64,000 nt of DNA from Actinomyces qiguomingii (GTDB taxonomy: Bacteria; Actinomycetota; Actinomycetes; Actinomycetales; Actinomycetaceae). The notes beneath the pieces are model-generated. The model was not told the DNA's origin and ran no database searches. It saw only the letters and a program-made list of their open reading frames with translations. Made by a program: the position numbers and the translations under genes. Location: contig NZ_CP025228.1 in NCBI RefSeq assembly GCF_004102025.1, positions 124,001-188,000 of the forward strand. The letters are read 5' to 3'. This document shows positions 8,823-17,284 of the stretch, in pieces. Each line of letters begins with the position of its first letter. Position 1 is the stretch's first letter.

Positions 8823-9605
8823 ATGAGTGAGCCAGCGCACCGGCCCTCGCCCGAGCCGACCTCCGCCGACGTGCCCCAGTGGATCTACGACCTGGTACCC
8901 ATCGCCGCCCATGCCCGCGCACTGCTGCGGGCGGGCGCGCCCGCACTGCTGGTTGCCATGGGCATCGTCTTGGTGGTCCCGCAGTTGGTTGCGTATGCGG
9001 CGTCGTGGGTGGCTGTGGTGTGCACAGTGTTGGGCAGCGTCATGGCGCTGCGGCACGGCGGGCCGAGCGCGTCTGCCGCTGCTGCCTCGAATGCCCATGT
9101 CCGCGCCGCTACGGCGCGTATACAACCCGAGGCCGACGGCGTGGGCAACGTGCAAGGCGCACCCGGCGCCCCGGCCAAGGCCTCGCCGTCGGGAATCGCC
9201 GCCGGGGGGCTGCGCCCCGGCGGCCGCACCGCCGCCCTGCTGGTGGTGCTCGACCTGCTCCTGACCGCCACCGGCACCGCCGCGCTGGCCGGCCTGGCCC
9301 TGGCCGGCGCGGACCGGCCGTTGCTGGTGGCCGCCGCGGGAGCGGCCACGGGCCTGACCGCGGGCGTCGGCGCGGTCGCAGCCATGGAGCTGCGTGGCGG
9401 ACGCACTCTCGGCGCGCTTGTATGGCTCGGCGCGTTCGCCGTGGCCATCATTGTCGCAGTGGCTTACGTGTACGTGCGCTTCGAACCCACCTGGTGGTGG
9501 GTGCTGGCGATGGCAATCGTCGTGGACGGTGTCGGCCTGCTGGCCCTGCGGGCCGGTGCCCGGGCCGACCGCGCCGGTACCCGCTCCGGCACCCGCTCCG
9601 CGTAA
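8823..9605 (+). CDS. Hypothetical multi-pass membrane protein
   Basis: A 260-residue protein of unknown function. The first ~35 residues are polar (DVPQWIYDLVPIAAHARAL); then two hydrophobic helices, a polar Ala/Gly/Pro-rich linker around residues 80-135, and about four more hydrophobic helices (LLVVLDLLLTATGTAALAGL, then LVWLGAFAVAIIVAVAYVYV). No catalytic motif was seen. ATG 8823 is preceded by GGGGAGGATGAGCCC, which could serve as a ribosome site. Third codon positions are strongly GC, as in the neighbouring housekeeping genes. It stands alone between a pseudogene and repeat-rich DNA. Confidence 0.7.
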   Translation: MSEPAHRPSPEPTSADVPQWIYDLVPIAAHARALLRAGAPALLVAMGIVLVVPQLVAYAASWVAVVCTVLGSVMALRHGGPSASAAAASNAHVRAATARIQPEADGVGNVQGAPGAPAKASPSGIAAGGLRPGGRTAALLVVLDLLLTATGTAALAGLALAGADRPLLVAAAGAATGLTAGVGAVAAMELRGGRTLGALVWLGAFAVAIIVAVAYVYVRFEPTWWWVLAMAIVVDGVGLLALRAGARADRAGTRSGTRSA

Positions 9606-9744
9606 TCCGGCCCTTCCGGTTGGCGGTGTGCTCGCCGAGTTCGGTCGTTATTACCATCGAGTTCGGTCGATATGACCATCGAGTTCGGTTGGTGGGGCCG
9701 GCGGGGCGGGGGAAGTGTCCGGATTCGGCACGAACGATGTTCCT

Positions 9745-9839
9745 GGACTGTCGGGCTGCGGGTGGACTGTCGGGCTGCGGGTGGACTGTCGGGCTGCGGG
9801 TGGACTGTCGGGCTGCGGGTGGACTGTCGGGCTGAGGGC
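9745..9839. repeat. Tandem repeat, 19 bp, five copies
   Basis: The unit GGACTGTCGGGCTGCGGGT occurs four times perfectly at 9745-9820 and a fifth time with changes at 9821-9839. A minisatellite of this kind can vary in copy number between strains. It joins directly onto the dispersed intergenic repeat that follows. Confidence 0.9.
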
Positions 9840-9975
9840 GGACCGCCTGCCTGCCGTTGGACCACCTGAAACGCACTCTCAGACGGTCCAAGCGCAGGAT
9901 CGCGGTCCAAGTACGAGGCCGGCGGCCGGCCGAGCCACACCCACCACCGCCAACACCTTTAAATCGGAAGAGCCC
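9839..9975 (+). repeat. Dispersed intergenic repeat, copy 1
   Basis: Contains TTGGACC and several GGTCCAA heptamers, then a stretch like CACCCACCACCGCCAACACC and the end motif TCGGAAGAGCC. Related copies lie at 16118-16298 (inverted), 20981-21140 and 55912-56025. The heptamers can pair into hairpins. It has no coding character. Confidence 0.75.
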
Positions 9976-10065
9976 GTAATCCACAGGGCGGATTCGCGCA
10001 CCCCCGCGTCCGCCGCATTCACAGGCTCCCTGCGGGCGGCGTCGCCGTCCCCCTACTGTCGGGGC

Positions 10066-10284
10066 ATGTCTTCCTTTCTTCTTTCCATAGCCGCCAACAA
10101 GGTCAGTGTGGGAACCGCGATGGTCCCCGCGACGGTCCCATCGCAGTGGACTGGATCGGCGTCTGTCGCCTGCCAGACCTCTCTCGACGACGCCATCGGA
10201 CTCATCGCCGGCCTGGACACGCTCATGACCGACGCTCAGGACGCCGTGACCGCCCTGGAGAACGCTGAAAGCGAGGTGGGGTGA
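10066..10284 (+). CDS. Small WXG-like protein preceding a hydrolase gene
   Basis: A 72-residue protein starting at ATG 10066. It is Ala/Ser/Asp-rich, predicted helical, with a W-x-G turn in the middle (VPSQWTGSASVACQ) between two helices, the layout of ESAT-6/WXG100 secretion partners, although shorter than the usual 95-100 residues. Its stop (10282-10284) is followed one base later by the start of the alpha/beta-hydrolase gene, so the two are almost certainly co-translated. By analogy with ESX systems it may be a secretion partner of that protein (inference). The ESX-like machine itself is encoded about 33 kb downstream in this window. Confidence 0.65.
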   Translation: MSSFLLSIAANKVSVGTAMVPATVPSQWTGSASVACQTSLDDAIGLIAGLDTLMTDAQDAVTALENAESEVG

Positions 10285-10285
10285 A

Positions 10286-12349
10286 ATGACTGCGACCACC
10301 TCGAGTGGGCTGGCCCCGGGAAACAGCTTGTACCCGGACGACTTGAATCTACGCACCCCGCTGGCGAGCTATGCAGACCCGAGTGAGGTTCCCGTGGGTT
10401 CCGGCCCGTTAGGGCAGCTATCCACAACGTCTCCCTTCGCGCCCCCGGCGGGCACCGGGATTAGGGACGAGAACGACATGGTGTGCAAAAAGGGTGACAC
10501 GCCCTTCAGCAGCAAGATCGCGGGCTCCGGGTCTTACACCATGGATGCGTCCCTGCCATACAGCCTGAGCTGGAACGGTATGGCCGCTGGGACCGGTGTA
10601 GTCATTTCCGGGGGCGCATACGGGGTCAACACCGATGACCTCACCGACTTCGCCGCGACCCTCAATAGTGCCGCCGATTGGTTGGAGGATGCCCTCGACC
10701 TGGCACTGGCATGCCTGGCGGAGGTGCGCTCCCTGGCCAACAGACCCGTTGTCTTCACTTCGCTGAATCCCGACGACCCGTTGGGTCTGCGCTCCGATAC
10801 CAAATCTGGGCCCATGTTCCCGGGCGACGCCCGATCCCGGGTGAACGCGTACACCTTCGTCGAGCGCATCAATGCGGAGGCCGCCCTTACTACACTCACC
10901 AGTGGAGCCGGTTCCCTTGATGACGCCGTCTCGAGTCTGCGCACACTTGCCACCGACGTGATCTCCGCCGGCACCACCTACACCGATGCCGAGTCGGCCG
11001 CGAACGGTGATTGGGTCAGTGTGCCGCGATTGCTCAGCTGGGGGATGAGTTCTCTCGGTGCCATTCCGGGCGCGACTGAGTTGGGGACGGTCGTGGCGGC
11101 AATTTCTGTGCTCACCATGAACGGTGTCGTCGGACCGGATGGCTTTGAGGACATTCTCCAGGGGATGCAGATGGTGGTAGCGGATCCGATGCTTGATGAC
11201 TGGGTCAACACCGACCTCATGGTCCTGATCGGCCTGGCCGTATGGGCTCAGCAGGCCAAGACCGGTCTGGAGTCCACTACCGTCGAGGCCTACATCGGGC
11301 AGGTGGTAGCGGAACTAGACCCGGCCATCTCCCGCGTTCTGCCCGATCAGGTACAGGTCGGCAGCCGCAGGGTGAACACCTCGTTCCTGACACCCATGCA
11401 ACGGGTGGCCTATTACCTGGCCGTGCGCGCCGAGCAGTTCGGCGAGAACCAATACGGGGCGCCCACCGGCGTTACGGTCACCCCGCACGGCGGAAGCTCC
11501 GTAACGGTCCCGACCGGTGTGCAGGATCCCTTCGGGCTCAAAACCGCCGTTCCCGCCGTCGCGGCGGCAGGCATGCTACCGCCGTCGTCAGGTAATGCGC
11601 CGCAGCCGGGCACGGCCGCAGACGTAATCCGCTACTGTGCCGACATGAAGGGCCGAGACGATGACGTCTCCTCCGGTGTGGTGTCCATACTGCGCACCGA
11701 CCACGCCGACGGCACCACCTCCTGGCTCGTGGCCGTGCCAGGCACCACCGACTGGGGCAGCGGTGATACCAACCCGCAGGACCTGCTGACCAATCTGCAG
11801 GCCGTGTCCGGGCGACCCTCGGATATGGAGGCCGCCGTCGTCACCGCCATGCGGCAGGCGGGCATCGCCCCCGAGGACAAGGTCGGCCTGTACGGGCACT
11901 CCCAGGGCGGTATCACCGCCGTCAACGTGGCCGCGGACCCGGCCGTCAACAGGCAGTTCAACATCACCAACGTGCTCACCGCGGGCAGTCCGACAGCCGG
12001 TGCCGACCTGCCCGATAACGTCAACGCCCTGCATCTGGAGAATACCGGCGACGCCGTGCCCGCGCTCGACGCCGCGGCGACCCCGCGTACACGCACCCGC
12101 ACGGTGGTCACCATCGACACGCACTCCTCCGGCTTCGACGGTTACCCGCACGCGCCGCAGATCTACGCCGACGCCGTCGACGGCATTGGCGGGAATCCAC
12201 AGATCGACCAGTGGACCGAGGAACTGGCAGGCATCACTGGGGCGAGTGAGGACGGGGCTCAGACCACTGAGATCGTTTTCGACATCACTCGCGACAGCAC
12301 CGAAAGCCCGTGGGAGCAGATGGCGCGAAAAACCGGCAAGCGGGGGTGA
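10286..12349 (+). CDS. Large protein with C-terminal alpha/beta-hydrolase domain, possible type VII substrate
   Basis: A 687-residue protein. The N-terminal ~350 residues are Ala/Ser/Thr-rich and helical, with no recognised domain. The C-terminal ~230 residues carry an alpha/beta-hydrolase core: nucleophile elbow GLYGHSQGG (Ser near residue 538), an acid candidate in HLENTGDAVPALD and a His candidate in GYPHAPQIYADAV. This suggests a lipase or esterase. There is no Sec signal peptide. The gene starts one base after the WXG-like gene, which points to non-classical export through a type VII system (inference). It could instead be a cytoplasmic enzyme. Confidence 0.7.
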   Translation: MTATTSSGLAPGNSLYPDDLNLRTPLASYADPSEVPVGSGPLGQLSTTSPFAPPAGTGIRDENDMVCKKGDTPFSSKIAGSGSYTMDASLPYSLSWNGMAAGTGVVISGGAYGVNTDDLTDFAATLNSAADWLEDALDLALACLAEVRSLANRPVVFTSLNPDDPLGLRSDTKSGPMFPGDARSRVNAYTFVERINAEAALTTLTSGAGSLDDAVSSLRTLATDVISAGTTYTDAESAANGDWVSVPRLLSWGMSSLGAIPGATELGTVVAAISVLTMNGVVGPDGFEDILQGMQMVVADPMLDDWVNTDLMVLIGLAVWAQQAKTGLESTTVEAYIGQVVAELDPAISRVLPDQVQVGSRRVNTSFLTPMQRVAYYLAVRAEQFGENQYGAPTGVTVTPHGGSSVTVPTGVQDPFGLKTAVPAVAAAGMLPPSSGNAPQPGTAADVIRYCADMKGRDDDVSSGVVSILRTDHADGTTSWLVAVPGTTDWGSGDTNPQDLLTNLQAVSGRPSDMEAAVVTAMRQAGIAPEDKVGLYGHSQGGITAVNVAADPAVNRQFNITNVLTAGSPTAGADLPDNVNALHLENTGDAVPALDAAATPRTRTRTVVTIDTHSSGFDGYPHAPQIYADAVDGIGGNPQIDQWTEELAGITGASEDGAQTTEIVFDITRDSTESPWEQMARKTGKRG

Positions 12350-12370
12350 GGAGCGCGGGCGGGACGGGGC

Positions 12371-12778
12371 TCAGCGGTCGCTGGGCCCCAAAACGCCGAC
12401 GATGACTGCCGAGGCGATGGAAACGATCAGCGAGCCCACGATCGCGGTGCCGAAGGAGCCCACATGCAGCCCCAGCGTCACCTCCGTACCAGTATTCACG
12501 CCGGCCAGCAGATCCGTGATCCGGCTGGTCAGCATGAGCATCGCCCCGTTTACCACCAGAGCGAATAGCCCGAAGGTCACCACGTACAGCGGGAAGGCCA
12601 GCACATGCGCCACCGGTTTGACCAGCGAATTGACCAGCGCCAGCACCAGGCCGACCACCAGCAGGTTGACCACGGTCAGAGCCAGGGTCGGGGCACCCGG
12701 CACGGCCATGCCGTCCAACAGGGCCACCGCCAGCCACAGGCCGGCCGCGTTCCCGAGCGTACGAACAATCAAGTCCAT
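12371..12778 (-). CDS. YvlD-like phage holin family membrane protein
   Basis: A 135-residue protein with four predicted transmembrane helices: LGNAAGLWLAVALLDGMAV, LTVVNLLVVGLVLALVNSLV, a third with YVVTFGLFALVVNGAMLML, and a last one with AIVGSLIVSIASAVIVGVLG. Helix spacing and the PVAHVLAFPLYVVTFGLF segment match the YvlD/DUF360 group, which databases place in the phage holin superfamily although the proteins are chromosomal and of unknown role. Convergent with the hydrolase gene (21 bp apart). Start ATG 12778. Confidence 0.8.
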   Translation of the reverse strand: MDLIVRTLGNAAGLWLAVALLDGMAVPGAPTLALTVVNLLVVGLVLALVNSLVKPVAHVLAFPLYVVTFGLFALVVNGAMLMLTSRITDLLAGVNTGTEVTLGLHVGSFGTAIVGSLIVSIASAVIVGVLGPSDR

Positions 12779-12858
12779 GCATCAATTCTCCCAGATGCTG
12801 GGCCCGGGTCGAACTGGAGGGGGCCGCCGCGCGTGTCGCCGCATGCCAGGATGAGGCC

Positions 12859-13929
12859 ATGACCCCCGTGCACATCCGTCCCGCCGTCCAGACCCTGCCC
12901 GCCTATGTTCCCGGCGCCCGCTCCACCGGGGGCAACGCCGCCAAGCTGTCCAGCAATGAGATGCCTTTTCCGCCGCAGGACAGCGTGCTCGCGGCGCTGA
13001 CCGCGGCCGCGGGCGGCGCCAACCGGTACCCGGAGATGACCGGGGACACGCTCGTGGAGGAGATTGCGCGCCGCCACGCAGTCACTGCCGGGCAGGTGGT
13101 GGTGGGAAACGGGTCGGTGGCCCTGATCCAGCACGTCCTGGACACGGTGTGCGACGAGGGCGACGACGTGGTCCTGCCGTGGCGCTCCTTCGAAGCCTAT
13201 CCAATCTGTATTGCCGTGGCCGGGGCCCGGGCCGTGCCGGTTCCTCTCACCGCCGACGGCCGCCACGACGTGCCCGCCATGCTCGCCGCCATCACCCCAC
13301 GCACGCGTGTGGTCATTGCCTGCACCCCCAACAACCCCACCGGTCCGGCCCTGACCGCCGACGAACTCGCCGCACTGGTGGAGGGTGTCCCGCAGAGCGT
13401 CCTGGTGATCGTGGACGAGGCCTACCTCGACTTCGTCACCGATGACGCGGTCGGGGATGCGCTCACCCTGCTGGCCGACCACGCCAACCTGCTGGTCAGC
13501 CGCACCTTTTCCAAGGCTCACGCCCTGGCCGGCATGCGCGTGGGCTACCTAGTGGGTGAAGAGGACGTCATCTGCGCCATCAGAAGCGTATCCACACCGT
13601 TCGGCGTGAATCTGCCGGCACAGGCCGCTGCCCGCGCCGCCCTGTCCCCTCAGGCGTTGGCCGAGACCGCTCGCCGTGTTGCCGTTGTTGTGGCCGAGCG
13701 CGACCGGGTGCTGGCCGGGTTGGGTGAGCAGGGGTGGCGGGTGCCCGATGCGCAGGGCAACTTCTTCTGGCTCGCCGTCGGGGAGGAGACGACGGCGTTG
13801 GCCGAACACTTCCGGGCGGCCGGCATCCTGGTGCGTCCCTTCGCCGGTGAGGGCGTGCGCGTATCAATCGGCACGCCGGCCGAGAACGATCGCCTGCTGG
13901 CCGCCACCGCCGCCTGGCTAACGCGCTGA
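12859..13929 (+). CDS. Histidinol-phosphate or aromatic aminotransferase (HisC/Pat family)
   Basis: PLP-dependent fold type I aminotransferase of 356 residues. Seen motifs: KLSSNEMPFPP near the N-terminus, the CTPNNPTGPAL segment with the Asn contacting PLP, DEAYLDF with the Asp/Tyr pair, and SRTFSKAHALAGMRVGY with the Schiff-base Lys. HisC converts imidazole-acetol phosphate plus glutamate to histidinol phosphate. In actinobacteria the very similar Pat proteins instead transaminate phenylpyruvate, and SSNExPFPP plus the isolated position away from a his operon make Pat a real possibility. The sequence alone does not decide between them. ATG 12859. Confidence 0.85.
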   Translation: MTPVHIRPAVQTLPAYVPGARSTGGNAAKLSSNEMPFPPQDSVLAALTAAAGGANRYPEMTGDTLVEEIARRHAVTAGQVVVGNGSVALIQHVLDTVCDEGDDVVLPWRSFEAYPICIAVAGARAVPVPLTADGRHDVPAMLAAITPRTRVVIACTPNNPTGPALTADELAALVEGVPQSVLVIVDEAYLDFVTDDAVGDALTLLADHANLLVSRTFSKAHALAGMRVGYLVGEEDVICAIRSVSTPFGVNLPAQAAARAALSPQALAETARRVAVVVAERDRVLAGLGEQGWRVPDAQGNFFWLAVGEETTALAEHFRAAGILVRPFAGEGVRVSIGTPAENDRLLAATAAWLTR

Positions 13930-13989
13930 CCGCTGGGGCGCCGGGCCTGGGATATGTCCGCGGCATTAGGCGACGACTCTCAGCGACTC

Positions 13990-15108
13990 TCAGTGGATGG
14001 CGATGGTGAGCAGGAACAGCAGGCAGAACACGATCTCGGTTACGCCCATGACCAGTGGGCGCAGCGGGGGGCGGCGGGCGCGCACCAGGCGCCACTGCCA
14101 CAATGGCACTGCGAGGGAGCGAATGGCGAGTGCAATCCACAGCACGGCGTGCGCCCAGGGAAGTCGGCCGTCGCTCGCGAGCCACACGGCGCCGGTGGCG
14201 ACCAGCGCATGCCAGGCGACCGTTCCCGCCAGCAGGGACCGGTTGAAGCGCTCGCGGATCATCGACTTGATGTAGGGAACCGTGCCGCAGAAGTAGGCGG
14301 CGGTCAGGGCAGTGACCAGCCACATCCACGCCCAACCGGTCAGTTCCCCGTTCGGGGAACTGCCGGGCAGACTTGTGGCGTCGGCCCCCAGGCCCAAGAA
14401 GCCGCCGCGGCCGCCCACGCCGAGCGAGTAGGTGACCGCCGCAATGAGCGAGGCTGCGGTTGTGGTCGCCAGACCCGACAGCAGGGAGCGCTCCCGCCCG
14501 CGCCAGGCCTCCAGTAGGGCGATTGCGAACAGCGGCGCCAGCGGCACCGCCCACTGCACCAGGTAGGGGGCCACGGACAGGGTCACTATGCCTAGCAGCG
14601 CCGTCCAGGTGGTGTAGACGGCCAGCGGTGGCAGCAGTAGCGCCCGGCGGCGCGGTGAGCGGGCGCGCGTCCACTGCGACCAGGCCCAGTAGCTCAGGTA
14701 GCTGCCCAGCCAGGCGGGGATGAACAGCAGGTTTACCCAGCTGAATCCGCCCACAGTCCAGCCGATGAGCGGCGGCAGCAGCAGCATCGAATGGGCGCCG
14801 TGCTGGTTTGGCAGCCAGGCGCGGCGGCCGGGACGCGCAGTGGGACGAGCGGAAGTCGAGGCCGACCCTCGGGGTGGGGCGCCGTTGCCTCGGATGTGGG
14901 AAGAGGACGGGCGCACAGGTTCGCCGGTGGCAAGTAGGCGGTCGTCCTGGGGCCCGGGGCGGGACTGGTGGTGAGGAATGGTGCCGCGCTCCCCGCGCCC
15001 GTTGGAAGTTGTGGGTCCTGACTGCGCCGTGGAGGTGTCTGCATCAGGCAGGCCGGAGGTGTACTCCACGTGTCGGTCGGCGGGGTCGGAGGGGCGCTGC
15101 TGAGTCAC
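13990..15108 (-). CDS. YwiC-like membrane protein
   Basis: A 372-residue protein from GTG 15108. The first ~100 residues are polar and low-complexity, perhaps partly dispensable. From LPNQHGAHSMLLLPPLIGW onward it has about eight hydrophobic helices, and the NQHGAxxML start is a hallmark of the YwiC-like family (function unknown, often near anaerobic respiration genes in Firmicutes). Further helices include WVNLLFIPAWLGSYLSYWAW and GVTEIVFCLLFLLTIAIH at the end. A shorter start near the NQHGA motif is possible. A strong inverted repeat (15168-15200) lies upstream of the start. Confidence 0.7.
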   Translation of the reverse strand: MTQQRPSDPADRHVEYTSGLPDADTSTAQSGPTTSNGRGERGTIPHHQSRPGPQDDRLLATGEPVRPSSSHIRGNGAPPRGSASTSARPTARPGRRAWLPNQHGAHSMLLLPPLIGWTVGGFSWVNLLFIPAWLGSYLSYWAWSQWTRARSPRRRALLLPPLAVYTTWTALLGIVTLSVAPYLVQWAVPLAPLFAIALLEAWRGRERSLLSGLATTTAASLIAAVTYSLGVGGRGGFLGLGADATSLPGSSPNGELTGWAWMWLVTALTAAYFCGTVPYIKSMIRERFNRSLLAGTVAWHALVATGAVWLASDGRLPWAHAVLWIALAIRSLAVPLWQWRLVRARRPPLRPLVMGVTEIVFCLLFLLTIAIH

Positions 15109-15370
15109 GTAGGCCAGCCTAATTGGCCCCGGGTGATATCGCCCTAGCGGAGTCCGACTGACGGTACCCGTCTGCCGCGCGGCATGCGGGCGGCAGACGG
15201 TTCGAGATGCTCTTCTCGATCCCGAACGGTTTCACGCCCTTGTCCGGGTGGTGCTCCTAAGTGCAAAGAGCCCCGTGAACCGGAAGAGCCGGTTATTCGT
15301 TGGGATCATACGGGCGCCGGAGAGGGCATCGTTGCCGTCAACCCGCAACTGGACGGTCGCGGAAAGTATG

Positions 15371-15453
15371 ACCCCTCGCGCACCCGCCAGAGCCCGCTTA
15401 CCCTTGCTACCTTCCGGTCCTGGGGGATTCACTGGATGACGCCGCACGAGGGG
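15371..15453 (-). ncRNA. ffs: Bacterial small signal recognition particle RNA (4.5S-like)
   Basis: On the minus strand the segment reads CCCCTCG...CAGGACCGGAAGGTAGCA...CGAGGGG. The core CAGGACCGGAAGGTAGCA is the SRP54-binding domain IV, with the GGAA tetraloop closed by a C-G stem and the asymmetric loop beyond it. The outer CCCCTCG (15447-15453) pairs with CGAGGGG (15372-15378), closing a hairpin of about 83 nt, the size of small bacterial SRP RNAs. It forms the cotranslational targeting particle with Ffh. The neighbourhood (SRP RNA, tRNA-Ser, dnaX, recR) is a known conserved arrangement, here with the SRP RNA on the opposite strand. Ends are approximate. Confidence 0.85.
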
Positions 15454-15520
15454 CCGTACCAGAGCGTACCCGATGAGTCCCTAAGGTGGTCAAGTCCGCG
15501 GTTCGACCACGGCCGCATCC

Positions 15521-15726
15521 CGGTTCGCTCATGCGTGCGAGGCCGTCACAGGACACGAACATGGCACAGTATGGAACACCGCGGTTCGCCCACGCGTGCG
15601 AGGCCGTCACGCGGCGGCGACGTATCCGACCATGGCAGCGGTGGGTGCGCTCGCGCGCGAGTGCTTCTTCGGCGTGCTCAACCTCCAACTGGGCGTGCAT
15701 GGTGCGCTTACGTGCGCGAGTCCTTC
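15521..15726. repeat. CRISPR-like eroded direct repeats, 61-bp period
   Basis: Two 29-bp units at 15521-15549 and 15582-15610 differ at only three positions, share the core GCGTGCGAGGCCGTCAC, and are separated by a 32-bp unrelated spacer. Two weaker relatives follow at about 15643 and 15701 (GGTGCGCTCGCGCGCGAG and GGTGCGCTTACGTGCGCGAG). The complement of the first units runs GTGACGGCCTCGCACGCG then GGCGAACCG, which resembles the type I-E consensus form ending in GAACCG. No leader and no cas genes are present. It could also be a decayed tandem duplication. Confidence 0.45.
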
Positions 15727-15881
15727 ATTTCGCCGTCTTGCCGAGACCGGGATCGGGTCCCGGATCCTCACCCGCGCTAGCTCCTCGTGACGGATGCCAC
15801 CGCTCTGGGTTGGCGCTGACACCGTCCCGTCCGATATATTCGCGTCTCGCTACATGCGGTGAGCAGCTGCATGAGGCGCCT

Positions 15882-15969
15882 GGAGGATTCGCCTAGTGGC
15901 CTATGGCGCACGCTTGGAAAGCGTGTTGGGTGCAAGCCCTCGGGGGTTCGAATCCCCCATCCTCCGCCA
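15882..15969 (+). tRNA. tRNA-Ser (anticodon GGA)
   Basis: The acceptor arm GGAGGAT (15882-15888) pairs with ATCCTCC (15959-15965), followed by discriminator G and an encoded CCA. The anticodon loop CTTGGAAAG carries GGA, which reads UCC/UCU serine codons. The T arm is GGGGGTTCGAATCCCCC, and the long variable arm typical of class II tRNAs is present. Total 88 nt. A hairpin terminator follows immediately. Confidence 0.95.
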
Positions 15970-15977
15970 CCACTTTT

Positions 15978-16002
15978 CCCCGGAATCACAACGATTCCGG
16001 GG
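15978..16002 (+). terminator. Terminator hairpin after tRNA-Ser
   Basis: CCCCGGAATC, a 5-nt loop (ACAAC) and GATTCCGGGG form a perfect 10-bp stem nine bases after the tRNA CCA end. The following ATTCTCATTGT is only weakly T-rich, as is usual in high-GC actinobacteria. Confidence 0.75.
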
Positions 16003-16117
16003 ATTCTCATTGTCCCCCTGCCAACCGACCTGGGTTATCGGCGCAAACGTGGTGCTTTAGACCGGTGTGTCGTGGTGTTCTAGCTGGTTCGTCCGCCCCA
16101 GCCTTTGCGGGCCCAGA

Positions 16118-16298
16118 GGCCTTCTTCGGGCGTGGGGGTGGTGCCCCATCCGGCGGGGTGCGTGCTGGCGGTGGTGGGTGTGGACCCGGTCGGCTGCCGG
16201 CCTCGTACTTGGACCGCGTTCCTGCGGTTGGACCGCGCTTTTGCGGTTGGACCGCCTGAGAGTGCGTTTCAGGTGGTCCAACGGCAGCCAGACGGTCC
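16118..16298 (-). repeat. Dispersed intergenic repeat, copy 2 (inverted)
   Basis: Reads as the complement of copy 1: GGTGGTGGGTGTGG, then CTTGGACCGC, GTTGGACCGC twice, and GTGCGTTTCAGGTGGTCCAA. The left end (GGCCTTCTTCGGGCG) corresponds to the complement of the GGAAGAGCC end motif in degraded form. Confidence 0.7.
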
Positions 16299-16300
16299 TC

Positions 16301-16375
16301 GCCGGCGACCGGGCGGGGGCGGCCTGCCGGCGACCGGGCGGGGGAGGCCTGCCGGCGACCGGGCGGGGGAGACCT
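16301..16375. repeat. Tandem repeat, 25 bp, three copies
   Basis: Units at 16301-16325, 16326-16350 and 16351-16375, each beginning GCCGGCGACCGGGCGGGGG, with one or two differences near the end. Directly adjoins the dispersed repeat. Confidence 0.85.
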
Positions 16376-16616
16376 GCCGGCACCAACGTGGTGGGACCCA
16401 CCGGCACCAACGCGGCCACCACCGCTCGGCGACTGCAACCCCACCACGCCCCAGACCGGAAGATCCGATTAGCTCCCTGACCGCAATCACGCCGACTTTC
16501 CCGCACCATACCAGCTGAAACCCAGGAATCAAGCAATACGTGTGTGCCGATAACTTGAACTCGCAGGGGGCGCGCTCCCCATCGACGTCGCCAACGAATC
16601 GGCATATGGTAGCGGC

Positions 16617-17273
16617 ATGGGTATTCAAAAGTTCTCTAATCGCAATATCTCAACCGTCACCTCCTTGCTACTCGCCGGCAGCCTGGCGCTGACGCTGACC
16701 GCCTGCGGCTCCTCCGATGACGCCGGCGCCGACGCTTCGACGGCCGCGAGCGAGGCTGCCGCCGTCGAGACCGTCGAGGCCACCGAGGAGCCGGATGCGA
16801 CGGCCGCCGAGACCGAGCACGCTCGCGAATCCGGCGCCGATGATGCCAAAACGGATGCCGCGAACGACTCCGACGCCGGCTCTGCTGGAAAGGCGACCCC
16901 GGCGCCCGAGGGCGTGATGATCTCCGCCATGTCCGGCCGGGACCTGCCCGAGACGTTGGGCGAATACACCAACACCGGAAAGGATGGGGACGCGGATTGG
17001 TACAAGCTCAATGAGGAGGACAGCCTCTTAAAAGCCATAGGAGTCGAATTCAGGGAGGGCATGAACTACGAGATGTCGGTTGAACGCCTGAACGAGACGG
17101 TTCCCGCGGGCACCGGCTTGTGCGGCACCACCCTGCCCGGTGGAACCAGCCTCGCCTGCTACTTGCAGGTCACCGACGGAACGGTCGTCGTCTCGGCAGA
17201 GGCCTCCTTCATCTCCAAAGAGGATCTCGCCGCCTTCTGCAACGAACTCGCCGCGCAGCTCGGCACCGAGTAA
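16617..17273 (+). CDS. Putative lipoprotein of unknown function
   Basis: A 218-residue protein with a type II signal peptide: positively charged start (MGIQKFSNRN), hydrophobic core (LLLAGSLALTL) and lipobox LTAC at about residues 28-31. An acidic Ala/Asp/Glu-rich linker covers residues about 35-95. The C-terminal ~120 residues look folded (GRDLPETLGEYTNTG, SVERLNETVPAGTGLCGTT, then ACYLQVTDGTVVVSAEASF) with two Cys that could form a disulfide. Domain not recognised. Anchored on the outer face of the membrane by acylation. Monocistronic, with a strong hairpin downstream. Confidence 0.75.
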   Translation: MGIQKFSNRNISTVTSLLLAGSLALTLTACGSSDDAGADASTAASEAAAVETVEATEEPDATAAETEHARESGADDAKTDAANDSDAGSAGKATPAPEGVMISAMSGRDLPETLGEYTNTGKDGDADWYKLNEEDSLLKAIGVEFREGMNYEMSVERLNETVPAGTGLCGTTLPGGTSLACYLQVTDGTVVVSAEASFISKEDLAAFCNELAAQLGTE

Positions 17274-17284
17274 TCACCCCTCCC

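Larger units (their letters stand above)
9606..10065. other. Gene-free, repeat-rich intergenic region
   Basis: No convincing gene. Between 9636 and 9695 the phrase ACCATCGAGTTCGGT recurs as direct repeats. A 19-bp tandem repeat follows (9745-9839), then a copy of the dispersed TTGGACC/GGTCCAA repeat (9839-9975). The last ~90 bp must hold the promoter of the small secretion-associated gene at 10066. Confidence 0.7.
16003..16616. other. Gene-free region with inverted dispersed repeat and tandem repeat
   Basis: I see no gene here. It holds an inverted copy of the TTGGACC/GGTCCAA family at about 16118-16298 and three copies of a 25-bp tandem unit (16301-16375). The end motif ACCGGAAGATCC occurs at about 16450. 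The promoter for the lipoprotein gene at 16617 must lie in the last part; no clear boxes were recognised. Confidence 0.6.

Noticed and set aside
9715..10284. Longer upstream start for the WXG-like gene
   Set aside because: The extension translates the 19-bp tandem repeat and the dispersed repeat; ATG 10066 is the real start.
15184..15900. Short frames on both strands across 15.2-15.9 kb
   Set aside because: They cover the SRP RNA, the CRISPR-like repeats and the tRNA and have no protein character.
16301..16375. Reading the 25-bp tandem repeat as a CRISPR array
   Set aside because: Units are contiguous with no spacers.
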